A stretch of DNA of 64,000 nucleotides from Punctularia strigosozonata HHB-11173 SS5 (Eukaryota; Basidiomycota; Agaricomycetes; Corticiales; Punctulariaceae). Within the stretch, counting starts at the first letter, position 1, and each line of letters starts with the position of its first letter. The notes under the pieces are model-generated. The model did no database searches. It saw nothing but the letters and a program-made list of their open reading frames with translations, and was not told the DNA's origin. Both the position numbers and the translations under genes were made by a program. Location of the stretch: the NCBI RefSeq assembly GCF_000264995.1, contig NW_006767433.1, positions 1,582,876-1,646,875 on the forward strand, written 5' to 3'. Shown here one piece after another: positions 25,845 to 39,490 of this stretch.

Positions 25845-26425
25845 CTAGAGCGTACCGGAAAGATCGATCTCCTCGACATTTGTCTCAAGGACAAGTCCGC
25901 CTTGTATGATCTCCGAGAGAATGTAATGAACCTCGTCGAAGTGAAACACGAGATCCAATTCGCATACGTTCTCAAACGCCCGATCCAGTGACTCGACGAA
26001 TACCTAATCCGAGATATAGCAAATAAAGAAAGGTGCAAGAGCTCCGATACGTGACTTACCTGGATCAGATCCAAAACTCCGAGCTCACTCTCCGCACCAT
26101 CCACGACGAACACGAAGTAAAGGGTGGCATAACTCCGGTACACGACCCTGAGCCTTTCCTCCTCGTCCTTTCGGCCCAGATATTCCTCGAGTTCGGGTGC
26201 GTCAAGGAAGTTGCATAATCCTATTTGTCGTTGCGAGATCAGGGAAAAGATCTTCTGTACCAGGGGCTGAGTTCGGGCTTGGGAGTGCGCGACTTGATCA
26301 AGGGGTGTATAGAACTTTGTGAGACGAGGGACCCCAGAGGTGTTGACTGAAAGCAGAACAATCAGAGGTTGCAAACATCCATAACTCCGCCTGTGATACT
26401 CACAGATGAGGACAGCGTGGATCAT
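25845..26425 (-). CDS. APS3: AP-3 adaptor complex sigma subunit
   Basis: Three exons give 155 aa; introns at 26347-26403 and 26004-26059. It begins MIHAVLIFN and continues TSGVPRLTKFYTP, then YRSYATLYFVFVVDGAESELG, the small-adaptin (longin-fold) core. NTSGVPRL and the DGAESELGVLDLIQ segment fit sigma-3 better than sigma-1 or sigma-2. AP-3 sorts membrane cargo from the Golgi/endosome to the vacuole. The C-terminal helices (ELDLVFHFDEVHYIL, IIQGGLVLETN) are complete. The start codon is in a very short first exon of 22 nt. The 371 bp between it and the kinase-like gene upstream on the same strand shows no other gene. Confidence 0.93.
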
Positions 26426-26796
26426 CGTGAGCAGACCTATTTCCGTTGGTTTGGTACTTGTGAATGATAACGGCAGTATTTGTACCGTGATCCGCAGGCC
26501 GTTGTCTGTCCAATGAGGTCTGGAGGGTTTTACGCCATAGCTGAAGGCAGCGCAACGATGTCTGAGACTTGAGTCTGCGACGCGTTTTTCGAATATACGC
26601 ACACGTAAACCACGGTAACTATGCTACACTTGTTCAATCATCTATGCTTCAACCACGCTGTTCTCCGAATCTGGCAGGCTGTAGTATTTCATCGAACATG
26701 TGGTCGGTCTGGCAGTAGACAAGATGTTCCACTGTGATTGCTACGGATATACCGATGCGGTCGCAGAATCGTATCTCCCAACAACCCGGCGCCTCT
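26426..26796. other. Short intergenic region
   Basis: This spacer lies between the start of AP-3 sigma and the 3' end of the APH-type gene, both on the minus strand. Nothing beyond likely promoter and terminator sequence was seen. Confidence 0.5.
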
Positions 26797-27957
26797 CTAC
26801 ACCCCGAATGCTGTCAAGTGTCCTTCCAAGGTGTCCCTCCACTGCTGCCATAAGTTCTGCCTCTGGTCTCTGGGACAAACTTCGACGATCGCTCGCAAAA
26901 AGTTTTGCGATTTCTGCATGTGTTCCTGCCTCTCCGACGTGAATCGGGCATCCTCGAGGACTCGTGTTCCCCGCTCCTTGCATTTTTCGCGCACGAGATC
27001 CCAGAGATAATTTCTCTCCTTGATTGCCTTTTCCGAGTATATTCCTGGCATGAGGAACGCGCCCACGGGGTCCCAGCGCTGCAACGGAACGACTGTTGCA
27101 AATTCCCAATCGATAATCGCTGTTATACGGTTTGTCTCTGAGTCCCACAGGACGTTGCCAAAGTGCAGATCTTTATGAGCCAGGCGCAGTGTTGTCCTGT
27201 CAAGTTCCGCAGCGCGCTCCGGAAGGCTTCGTTGAAACTGCTCTAGCCTAGGGATGAGATCTCGCATACAAGCCAAATATTGATGTATCTTTATGCAATA
27301 GATGTACTTTGCCATGTGCGCGGAGATGTAGGCAGTGTAACTCGGAAATGGGCCTGTAATGTTTAGGGAATCGAATGTCTCTCCAGGAAAACACGCCTCG
27401 ATGTCAGGGATCTGCCAGAAAGTCTCTTCGAGCACAGGCCCGGTACCACATGCTCATTTTGAAGAACAAGACCGCCGATATGGTTCCATGAATGCTTGTG
27501 TAGTTCCACAACCACATCAAGGAGTTGATTCACCAATACGTCCTTCCGCGCGTTATCACAGGCCATTTCCGTGTCCTCCCAAACGAGATCCAGACTGCGC
27601 CCAGTCACACGCTCCATCAGAATATACTCGTGTCCGAGGGGATTTGCAGAGGATGTGTCGAAAGCGAGGATCTTTGGGACCGGTACCGCGGTGTTTTGCC
27701 GCAACCACGTAATGACCAACCTCGTTGGCAGTCTTGATTCGAGGAATATGTAGACCAGAGACTCGCAAGATCAATGACGAGGTGGGAACGCCCGAGATGA
27801 TCCCTTCGGCATAGTCGAGACGGTAAATCGAGTGATACTGGGCTATGGTCTGGGACGCAGTGATCGAGGATGGTTTCGGTAATGCCAGATGCTCTAGAAG
27901 AGACGTGATCATCTGATCTGGTATCGGAGCGGGAAGATACGCCCTCGGGTTAGCCAT
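26797..27957 (-). pseudogene. APH-type phosphotransferase (kinase-like) gene with two frameshifts
   Basis: The product resembles the fungal aminoglycoside-phosphotransferase/choline-kinase-like family of about 390 aa. The N-terminal third ends LRVSGLHIPRIKTANEV. The middle carries VPVPKILAFD and GHEYILMERVTGRSLD. The C-terminal part has the catalytic motif LAHKDLHFGNVLWD and metal-binding AIIDWEFATVVP. The middle third (about 27430-27715) is in a different frame from the two ends, which share a frame. The shifts fall at about 27717 (one extra base or two missing) and at about 27442 (one missing or two extra), in both cases where family members are continuous and no intron fits. As read, translation stops within the first half. 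It could be a young pseudogene or contain assembly indels. The substrate is unknown for this family. Confidence 0.75.
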
Positions 27958-28108
27958 TGCTGCAGGCAATGATTTAGGAGGATCCTGAGCATTATGCAGT
28001 TAGCATGAGCTTTGCCCACTTTCGATAGAAAACAATGACAGCATACACACGTTTTCTTCGGTCGTGGAGATGGAACAGGTTAGCCACCTATTGACGGTGA
28101 AAAACATA

Positions 28109-28180
28109 TTCCCACTAGCCGACTTGAACGACTGACCTCGTCATTACTAGTGACGCGCTCTACCACTGAGCTAAGCGGGA
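28109..28180 (-). tRNA. tRNA-Thr (anticodon AGT)
   Basis: A 72-nt cloverleaf without intron. The acceptor stem TCCCGCT pairs with AGTGGGA, the D-arm is GCTCAGTGGTAGAGC, and the anticodon stem CGTCA/TGACG encloses the loop CTAGTAA, giving AGT. The T-arm is AGTCG-TTCAAGT-CGGCT. The discriminator base is A. It lies 145 bp upstream of the MCM5 start codon, on the opposite strand. An identical copy lies at 52127-52198. Confidence 0.96.
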
Positions 28181-28270
28181 GTTGTCAACGTAGCAATCTT
28201 ATTCAACTATATTATGTACGTGCTCTTCACCCTCCATCACGACGCGCCCTGCCCTAAGGAGCCTCATTTG

Positions 28271-28285
28271 ACGCGTCGCACGCGT
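28271..28285. promoter_or_regulatory. Paired MCB (ACGCGT) boxes upstream of MCM5
   Basis: Two ACGCGT hexamers at 28271-28276 and 28280-28285 lie about 40-55 bp before the MCM5 ATG. In yeasts MBF (Mbp1/Swi6, Cdc10) binds this element and drives G1/S genes including MCMs. Function here is inferred from the motif and the gene. Confidence 0.55.
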
Positions 28286-28325
28286 CCCTTGCCACAGTAC
28301 TCGGTCTCCTTCACACCCCCCCGTC

Positions 28326-31037
<2,712 letters not shown>

Positions 31038-31171
31038 AGATGGTTTGTCGGATATACCGTCCATCAGCACTAGTTTTCTTCTTGTATTCCTCGCTTGTAT
31101 ATTAGTGACCGGCTGAGATCATTTGTTCAGTCGGAATGGGGATCCACGCGGGAGGCGCACAATAGTATATC

Positions 31172-31263
31172 GCCCGCCTAGCTCAATCGGATAGAGCGTC
31201 AGACTCTTAACACTGATTGGTGCGGCGATCTGAAGGCTGCGAGTTCGACCCTCGCGGTGGGCT
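31172..31263 (+). tRNA. tRNA-Lys (anticodon CTT) with 18-nt intron
   Basis: The acceptor stem GCCCGCC pairs with GGTGGGC. The D-arm is GCTCAATCGGATAGAGC. The anticodon loop CTCTTAA carries CTT at 31206-31208. An intron of 18 nt at 31210-31227 lies one base 3' of the anticodon, the canonical position. The T-arm contains GTTCGACCC. It sits 134 bp after the MCM5 stop codon. Confidence 0.96.
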
Positions 31264-31608
31264 AGTACTTTTGCGATCTTTCCCCTCATCACCGCACAGC
31301 CTGCGCATACCTTTTGCCAGTTTTTGCCAGTGATTGCGAGCCAGTCAACACCCTAGTAACTTGCCTGCATGTTCATTACTGACTACGACTAATGGTATGA
31401 ACCGAGATGTGTTTCGTGATGCGTCTCTTGTCCCACTATCCCATAAACAACTCGACGAAACCGAGATATGCAATGTGCGGGGGCAACCATATCATACATT
31501 GTACGTGACCGTTCGCTACTAAGCGTCCCGGGAACGAGGCCATTCCATCCATATCAGCCGAACGAGATCCAGATACGCACCCGTATATCCTTCGCCACTG
31601 GGGGCGCT

Positions 31609-34457
31609 TCACATGATGATGCACTCCTTGTCCTCGAGCTTTCCGCTCTGAATGCCCATCTCCGCAAACGTCGTCGGCCCCGCCGGCTTGGGCCGGTCGG
31701 GCGCGGGGCTCCCGGCGTTCGGTCGCTGCTGTGGCTGGCCACCCGGCGTAGCGGACTGCTCGCGGCCGGGACGCTGCCCGGGCGGGCGGAACGCAGGCGA
31801 CTGCTCGCGCGGAGGTCCTTGTCCGGGGCTCTGCGCGCGCCCCGGCCCCGGCGCCCCAGGCGGCGGAGCCGATCCGAACCCGGGGTCGGCGAGCGTGTAC
31901 CGGTGCGCGTTGGGGTGCGCGCGGGGCGGGTTCGGCCGCGCAAAGCTGGCGGGGTCGGGCGAGGTGTCGGCGTGCGACGGGCGGCGGGGCTCGGGCCCCT
32001 GGGTGGCGCCGAGAGGCGCAGGCGGCGACGCCGTGTCGGCATGCGACGGGCGCCGCTGCTGGTAGCCGAGCGGGGGCACCTGCGCGGGGGCGAGACTCGG
32101 GCTCGTGTGCGCGCTCGAGGGTCCCGCAGCCGGAGCGGGAAAAGGCGCGGGGCCGGGCGCGGGCGGCTGCGCCAGCGAGTTTTGGCGGATGACGTTGACG
32201 ATGCGTTGTCCCTCGGCAGCTTGCTGCGTCCGCGCGGGTGCGGCACCGGGCCGCGCGTCGGAACGCTGCTTGGCCTGCGTCCGTTTGCGGACGAGGGTGT
32301 TCTCGGTAAGCACGTCGTGCTCTTGCCGACTGAGCGACTGGTCCTGCGCGAGCGCCGCGAGCCGCTCTTTCGCGTCGGCGTTGCCGTGGTCCGCAGCCTG
32401 CAGTCGAATGATCAGCCGAAAAGCTCGGCGAAACGGGCGCATACATACGCACCCTCGTGTACCACTTCCTCGCCGCCTGCATATCCTTGGGCCCGCCGAC
32501 GCCGACCTCGGCGTAGTACCCCATCGCGAACTCGGCGCTCGGAAGACCCTTGCGCGCCGCCTTCTCCGCAAACGTGTACGCGAGCGCCTCGTCCTTCTCG
32601 AAGCAGCCCTCGGCGCCGCAGAGGAACCACTTGGAGAGCGCCATGTCGGCCTCGATCTCGCCCTGCTGACTCGCGAGCGAGTAGTACTGCACGCTGAGGA
32701 GCGGGTCGAACGGGAACGGCGCCTGCGCGAACTCGTACGCGTGCCCGAGCTTGTACTGCGCCGGCGCGAAGTTGAGGTAGGCGGCGCGCTCGAGGTGCCG
32801 GCGCGCCTCGGCCTCGCGCGAGGAGCCAGGGGGGAGCACAGAGGCGAACGTCTGGGGCGGGATCGACACGTGCGAGAACTCGTCGAGGAGGAGGAGGCCG
32901 AGCACGTAGGCCGGTTGCGGACAGGCGACCGTTGCAAGGGTTGCCGCGCGTTGGAGGAGGGGCACCGCAACAGTCGAGTTCGCGGGCAAGCCCAACTGAC
33001 CCATAAGATGCGCCATTCCCATGCGCTGCAACCGCGTATATCGTCAGTGAACGATCAGCGCACGCACGCGGAGTCAGCAACGTACGTATAAGCAGCTCTC
33101 GACGTTGAGCTTGACGCCGCGCTCGAAGCAGTCGCGCGCGTGCTGCGCATCGTTGACCGACTCGTACTCCCTCCCGAGCCGGAACCACGCCGCATGGTGT
33201 CCGTTGCGCGCCGCGAGCTCGAAATCGCGGAAGGCCGTGCGCGGGCTGCGGGGGACGAGGTCCGGGAACTGGCCCGTGTTCGCGAGCGTCGCGCGGAGGT
33301 AGACCGCCTCGGCGACGTGGGGCGGCATCTGCTGGCCCGCCGCGGCAGACGAGGCGAGCTGGAGGACGATCGGGACTGCAGCGAGAGCGAGGCGTTGCAG
33401 CGTCGGGTCGGTGATGCGCGCGGGCCCCGTGACAGGGTCGGTTCCGGCCGCGGCGGAGGCGCCGCCGGCAGCGGACGCGGGCTGGAGGCGATCGACGAGG
33501 AGGAGGACGTCGCGGCACCACGCGATGCGCTGCGTGGGGTCGTGCGCCGGGTTCTGGATGGTGTCCAAGGCGGCGGAGAGCGTGGGGATGGCGGGCAGCG
33601 GGGCGGTGAGCGAGGGTGCGCCGCCGGAGAGCTGGCGCGGCGGCGAGGGCGACTTGGCGGGCGGGCCGTAGGTCGAAAACGTGGACGGCTGGCGATGGTG
33701 CGGCGGCTGTTGCTGCCCGGTGGGCGCGCCGAAGCTGAGGGCGGCCATGGACGCGGAGAGCGAGTCGTTCGCTTGTTGTTGCGGCGGGGGCGGGGAGGCG
33801 AATCCGCCTGGCCCGCCGGGGAACCCGAGCGGTGGTGATGCGCCGTATGACTGCGGTGGAGGGGGCGAACTCATGTTCCAGCCGTTCCACGCGCCCTGGG
33901 GAGGTGGGGCGGGCGAAGGTCCCCGCTGCTGCTGGGGAACGACGAAGCCCGGGTTGAGGTTGATCTGGGGCATTCCCGGGGGCGGAGGGCTCGAGTAGGG
34001 CGCGGGGGCGTAGCTGGAGGGCGGCGGAGGTGCGTAGGACGTTGCGGCTTGCTCGTCCAGCGTGCGTGCCATCTGTTTACATACGGGCTCGCGTCAGCGT
34101 TACGAACTCTGGGCGCTGGGAAGGCGATAGATGCGGAAACGTGGGCACGGGATGGAAATAGGCATCGCATCGCCCGAGAGGGAAGACAGAAGCGAGGGCT
34201 CGGATAAAAAAAAGTGGGGGGAGGGGGAGGAAGACGATCCTCACGTTGGCAGGGAGATCGGGCGTGATCTTGTGCGGCCTCGGTGCGACGAGCGGGTCCT
34301 CCCAGTGCGGACGCGAGCCGTAGTACTCGTCGTCCTGCTCGGGCCTATAGTTGGGTGGGAGCGGGGGCACGGGCGGCGGTAGGCTCGACTGCCTCGACGG
34401 GTGGGCGGCCTGCTGTTCGTACGGGTTCGGCCGCGGCGGCACGGGCGGGAGAGACAT
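31609..34457 (-). CDS. CHS4: Chitin synthase activator Chs4/Skt5 with Sel1-like repeats and CAAX box
   Basis: Four exons give 853 aa; introns at 34073-34244, 33026-33085 and 32398-32452. The first third is Pro/Gln-rich and probably disordered. The middle contains Sel1-like repeats, seen as units such as AYLNFAPAQYKLGHAYEFA, EADMALSKWFLCGAEGCF and PSAEFAMGYYAEVGVGGPKD. A Pro/Ala-rich tail follows, with a twice-repeated RRPSHADT motif. The protein ends CIIM, a CAAX-type prenylation signal as in yeast Skt5/Chs4 (CVIM). Skt5 recruits and activates chitin synthase III at the plasma membrane. Start at 34457 begins MSLPPVPPRP. The open frame continues upstream but without a better ATG context. GC content is very high, giving long spurious frames on the other strand. 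Confidence 0.9.
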
Positions 34458-34908
34458 GATGATTGTCGTGCTCGGTGTGGTCGAGGGAGATCGGAGTGTC
34501 GGGATGTGCAAGGAGTGCGTAGACGAGCGCGATCCTCGCTTTTGAAGGCGGAGTGTGAGCAGAGTTGCCGGAGCGACCGACGGGGCAGCCTGTGCTGTCT
34601 GCGCCGGGAATATCGACTCGTCCTGTATCGCCTTCGCCTGCTGCGGGGGCACGCCTCTGCAACTGCCTGATCCGTTCGCAGCGATTCGCAATATACGAGA
34701 TCAATGGGCCGGTGCAAGACGTCCTCGCGCGACGCGAGGGTGGCAGCCGCAGCAGTATACCATCTCTTCCTTACGACATGACACACTCATCCATCCGACA
34801 TCGCAGGAGGGCAATATACATTACACTACACACACGTACTTCTGTTGATACAGCTTCGTGATTTACTCTCGCTTCTGTCCGATCAATCGCCGCCAGCCTC
34901 ACCTCCTC
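34458..34908. other. Intergenic region between CHS4 and catalase
   Basis: Holds the CHS4 5' leader/promoter on the left and the catalase 3' end on the right. No gene recognised. Confidence 0.5.
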
Positions 34909-37407
34909 TCAGTAGGCCACCTTGTCCGTCAAGCCGTCCAACTCCCGCTCGTAGCACCGATGAAGGCTGACTTGGTATATGAAGTTGGCCACGAACCCAG
35001 TCTCGGACGGGCCAATCTTCACGCTGTCCGTCGCCGCAGACGATGTGTCGTACTTGCCCGTCGTCACTACGCCGTAACTGGTCGTCACCGCGTCGCTCGA
35101 CAGAGACTGCGCCAGCTTCACGCTCGGCAGCTGCACCGCGTCCCGCAAGAACAACACGCCCTCGCCAATCGCGCCAATCGCCTTGCAGTGACCAAACGCT
35201 TCACGAACCCAGTGCACCGCTCGACCGAGCTCGGCTAACTTCTGCACATGCTCGCCGGACGGGATGATCAACGCATCGAACAGCGTCGACCGCTGATCCT
35301 CGAAGTGGTGGTCCGCCTGCAGGCTTCCGCCGCCCGCCGCTTGGATCTTGCCCCGCCGCGGCCCGATCACGTACGAGTTCGCCATACACGACTTGATCAA
35401 CGCCCGGATGCCCTGCACCTCGGCCAGGTTGAAGCCGTCCGCGACGAGGATGGCGATCCGCCGGCCGGCGACGGTGGGCTTCTCAGGCACGAACGTCGTC
35501 TGCGACACCTTTGTCTTGTGGCCTGGGTTCGGACGCAGGGGCTTCTCGGGCACGACCCCGCCAACTTTCGTCGCAACCGCCTTGGCGAGCTCGAAGTCGA
35601 CGTTGTTCAGCAGTTTGGTGTACGTCTCGTACACGACCGGGTCGTCGCAATGCGCAAGCTCGAACGAGAACGCGGCGATCATGTGCGCCTTCTCATGCGG
35701 CGCCATCGAGTTGTAAAACATCTGCGCCTGGTTGTAATGCTCCTGGAACTTGGCCCCGCGCACGCGCTGCTTGATGCCGACGATCTTGGTCGCGTGCTCA
35801 TGGTATCCGCTTTGCTCGGCCGAACTGGGGTTATACATCTGGTGTCGGTTGGGGTAGTAATTGACCTGGCCCCGGTTGATGGTATGACGCATGGCACCGT
35901 CGCGGTTGATGTTCATCACAGGGCAGACCGGGCGGTTGATCGGCAGCTGAATACGAACCGTTTCAGCATCTGCATGCGCATATACGACCAGAAATCCCTT
36001 ACCTCTTGCCAGTTCACGCCAAGACGGGAAATCTGCGTGTCAAAGTAGCTGAAGTTGCGGCCCTGGAGGAGCGGATCGTCGCTGAAGCCGATGCCGGGCA
36101 CAACGTGAGACGTGCAGAACGCGACCTGCTCCGTCTCGGGGAAGTATTCGTCGACGCAGCGGTTCAGGACCATCTCTCCGACGATCTCTACCGGTACAAG
36201 TTCCTCCGGCCAGATCTTGGTAGCATCTAGGATATCGAAGTCGAAGTCGTGCTCCTTCGCCTCAGGAATCACCTGGAGACCAAAGAACCACTTGGGGAAG
36301 GCACCGCTCCTGATAGCCTCTTCCAGGTCCTTGCGGTGGAAGTCTACGCGGTGCTCGTCAGCATCACCGGACCACGGACATACCGGTGCAGTAATAACAC
36401 CTACCCGGATCCTGGCCGCACACCTTCAGCGCCTCATCCCAGACAAAGCTGTGCACGCCCAATTCGGGAATCCAGTGGAACTTGACGAAGAATCGCTCGC
36501 CCTTGGCGTTCAACAGCGTATAGGTGTTAACTCCGAAGCCCTGCATCATCCGGTACGATCGCGGGATTGCGCGATCCGACATTGCCCACATTACCATATG
36601 CGTCGCTACAGAAGCGAGTTCAGCGAACGAACTCTGTTTCAGGTTGAAAGACGCGCGTACCCTCCGGCTGAAGGCCAACAAAGTCCCAGAAGTTATTGTG
36701 CGCGCTCTGACCCTGCGGCACTTCGTTGTGCGGCTCGGGCTTGACAGCGTGTACGAAATCGGGGAACTTGATCGCATCCTGGATGAAGAAGACGGGAATG
36801 TTGTTGCCAACGATATCCCAGTTGCCCTCCTCGGTGTAGAACTTGGTCGCAAACCCGCGCACGTCACGCACGGTATCCTGCGCACCAGGATCAGCACCAT
36901 AGCCTCTTTCGTGGACGAACGCAAGCTTACGGCGCTTCCTCGCGAACCCTGGACGGTACTAAAGCGCACGAAAGTCGGCGTCGTGCGCGACGAGTCGGTA
37001 AGTACGGGAGCATAGGTGTATTTGCTCGCGCGGTCGTCGTAGACCTTGAAGTATCCATGGGCGCCAGCGCCTCGCGCATGGACGACACGTTCCGGGATGC
37101 GCTCGTGATCAAACCTCATAATCTTCTCGCGCGCGATCTGGTCTTCAAGCAACGACGGACCCGTGGTCGACCCATCCTGGACTTTCAACCTACGCGCGGG
37201 TGTCAGCGATGAACGCAGAGGACGCAGAGAGAGGATGGAGAAGGCTGACCAATTGTCGGGATCCTTGATCTTCACGCCGTGATCCGTCCTTTGGACCGAG
37301 TCGCCGGTGGTGGGATCCTGTATGTTCTTCTGCAGATCGGCAATCTTCTTGGACGACGTCACACCGGTGACGAGCTCTTGGACCGCCTGCTTCACGGTGG
37401 ATGCCAT
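34909..37407 (-). CDS. Large-subunit catalase with C-terminal DJ-1/PfpI-like domain
   Basis: Six exons give 737 aa; introns at 37190-37249, 36878-36930, 36606-36660, 36344-36404 and 35947-36002. It decomposes hydrogen peroxide using heme. The distal active-site His lies in [14 protein letters not shown], the catalytic Asn in GNWDIVGNN, and the proximal heme Tyr in [12 protein letters not shown]. After the catalase core, a domain of about 150 residues starting [19 protein letters not shown] has the flavodoxin/DJ-1-like fold found in clade 2 (large-subunit) catalases. No signal peptide and no SKL peroxisomal ending are visible, so a cytosolic (CAT-1-like) role is likely. Length fits fungal large catalases (about 700-740 aa). 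All key residues checked are intact. Confidence 0.96.
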
Positions 37408-38212
37408 TATGCGATATCGTCAGCGGTGGTCGAGAATAGAGTAGTGGTTACGGTAGGAACAAAAAATGAGCCGTCGGCGTCGATTCCCCGAGCCCATCCG
37501 CACTCGCATTTTATACGGCGAGCGCCAAAGTTGACGCGTTGAACGTTTCGTTAGTTCGATGGAGAGGAGTTGCTCGACGTCATGTATGCAGCGCGCGCCA
37601 ACGTCATCGGCAACCTACGACCTTTGCCACGCTTCCCGCGCGCCATCCTTGTCGCGACCAGCCAATCGGCCGCCGCACATTGACAATCCTCAGCACCATC
37701 CCGTGCGCGTCTGACCGAGACCCAGGCGGAAACTGACGCAGGGCGCTCCGTCCAACGTGACCGGGGGAACGGCTCTCCCGTGAACTGAAGGTTCTAGCAA
37801 GTGGTTGCGGTTACATTTGCATGGAGATAGACAATACTTGAAGCATACAGAGATTCATACAGACTTATATTACGACGACGCTATACCGGATCGAGTTCCA
37901 AAGCGAGCACGGACAAGGGCGCAGGGCGACGGGGGAGAAGACGAAAGGGTTACAACGCGGGACGTGTACGCGACGGAGATAGCGTCGGGCCCGGCGTGCT
38001 ATAGCACAGGCAGTTCTACGGCCAAGAGTCGGGAGCGCGCGGCTCCCGTACACCGCTGCCAGGCTGAGCACATATAAGGGGGGCTGGTCGAATGCATCAT
38101 CTGCCGAAAAACGTCAACACGCGAGCTCGACCGTACTGTCCCAGACAGAACAACTCACGAGCATAGATCGAGATCGGTCGTCATCCATCAGCGGACTCCT
38201 CCTCCTCATCCT
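37408..38212. other. Intergenic region upstream of catalase
   Basis: About 0.8 kb containing the catalase promoter and the 3' side of the C2H2 gene. No coding potential recognised. Confidence 0.5.
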
Positions 38213-39490
38213 CTACTTCACGTCCCGACACTCACAGCCGTAGTCGCGGCCGACCCATCCCTTCCCACAGCTCTCACACCACCCCCGGGGACCTTTCTCG
38301 ACCCCGACCGCGCTCACGCGTGCGCTCCCCGTCGAGCCGTTCGAGTACACCGACGAGCTGTCCTCGCGGTGGATGCTGACGAGATGCCGGCCGAGATCGT
38401 GCTTGCGGCTGAACGAGCGCCCGCACGACTTGTGCGGGCACATGTGCGGCTTGGGTCGGTTCGGGTCGTGCGTCGCCATGTGCGTCTTCAGGTTGTACGC
38501 CCGGGCGAACGCTAGAGACCACGACGTGTAAGTGCTCTGATAAGGACCGCATCGAGCACGGTCGCACGTACCACGCGGGCAGCTCGGGCACTTGTATTTC
38601 TTTCTCGGATCGTCGCTGTGCATCTCCTCCCTGGCCTCCTTGAACGAACGCACGAGCGGGATCGGGGGCACGGCGGGGACGAGGGGGAGCTCGGCCTGCG
38701 ACTGTCGGCGGGCGGAGACGTTGTGGGGCGCTACGGACGCGCCGTGCGCCGACTGGGTATTATACGCCGTCTTGAGCTGCGGGTAGTAGTCCGACGCTGC
38801 GGAGCTGCGGACGACGGGCGGAGACCTGGTGTAGTCCGAGTATGCTGCGCTGCTGCGGGTGTACGAGTGATTGGGGTTCGCGGCGGAAACCATGGGCGGC
38901 GAGCGGTTGCTCTGCTGCTGCTGATGTTGTGGTAGTGCGCCGAACGAATTGGGATCGTCCGTGAGGGAGGAGAGGCCGCTCGCGGCGGGCGAGGGCGTGG
39001 CTGCTGCGGCGTAGTCGGCGCCGGGATCGACGCGGATCCGCTGAAAGTCCATATCGATGGGCAGGGAGTAGTGGCTCGCGGCCTTGGCGTTGTAGAAGGA
39101 TTCCGAGTAGGCGGAGAGAGAGTCGTCGTAGCCCTGGGAGAAGGACTCGGAGGAGACGGTCAACGTCGAGGGCGGGCCGTGGGCGGAGCGGTAGGAGTGA
39201 GTGGGGGTGTCGGAGCGGAGGAAAGCGAAGGCGTCGTTGGAGTCGACGGTGAGGAGCTGGAGCTGGATGTCGGACTCGTTGAAGGCGGCGAGGGACGAGT
39301 CGAGCTCGGACTCGAAGAGATCGGGGTGGGGTGCGAGGATGTCTGCGGAGTTGAAGGAGAAGAAGTCGATGGGGGGCGGGGAGAGCGGGAGGAGGTGTTG
39401 CTGGTGGTGGGCGGGCGGGGGCTGGTGGTCCTTGTATTCGTCGGTGGGCGGCGGGTAGACCGGCGTGAGGGCAAGGAAGGGGTCGGACAT
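38213..39490 (-). CDS. C2H2 zinc-finger transcription factor (Crz1-like architecture)
   Basis: Two exons give 405 aa with one intron at 38512-38571 that splits the first finger. Two tandem fingers sit near the C-terminus: CPSCPRAFARAYNLKTHMATH and CPHKSCGRSFSRKHDLGRHLVSIH, joined by a linker (DPNRPKPHM). The finger pair plus a long Ser/Pro/Gln-rich N-terminus resembles Crz1-type calcineurin-responsive factors, but this cannot be proved by reading. Downstream of the fingers a Cys-rich tail (WCESCGKGWVGRDYGCEC) may bind an extra metal. It presumably acts in the nucleus as a DNA-binding regulator. Start at 39490 (MSDPFLALTPVYPPPTDE) is the first ATG with coding-like composition. Confidence 0.82.
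   Translation of the reverse strand: MSDPFLALTPVYPPPTDEYKDHQPPPAHHQQHLLPLSPPPIDFFSFNSADILAPHPDLFESELDSSLAAFNESDIQLQLLTVDSNDAFAFLRSDTPTHSYRSAHGPPSTLTVSSESFSQGYDDSLSAYSESFYNAKAASHYSLPIDMDFQRIRVDPGADYAAAATPSPAASGLSSLTDDPNSFGALPQHQQQQSNRSPPMVSAANPNHSYTRSSAAYSDYTRSPPVVRSSAASDYYPQLKTAYNTQSAHGASVAPHNVSARRQSQAELPLVPAVPPIPLVRSFKEAREEMHSDDPRKKYKCPSCPRGTCDRARCGPYQSTYTSWSLAFARAYNLKTHMATHDPNRPKPHMCPHKSCGRSFSRKHDLGRHLVSIHREDSSSVYSNGSTGSARVSAVGVEKGPRGWCESCGKGWVGRDYGCECRDVK

Noticed and set aside
33140-33838. Long plus-strand open frames opposite CHS4 and the C2H2 gene (also 38.6-40.2 kb)
   Set aside because: They are antisense shadows in very GC-rich coding DNA, rich in Arg and Gly, with no family resemblance.
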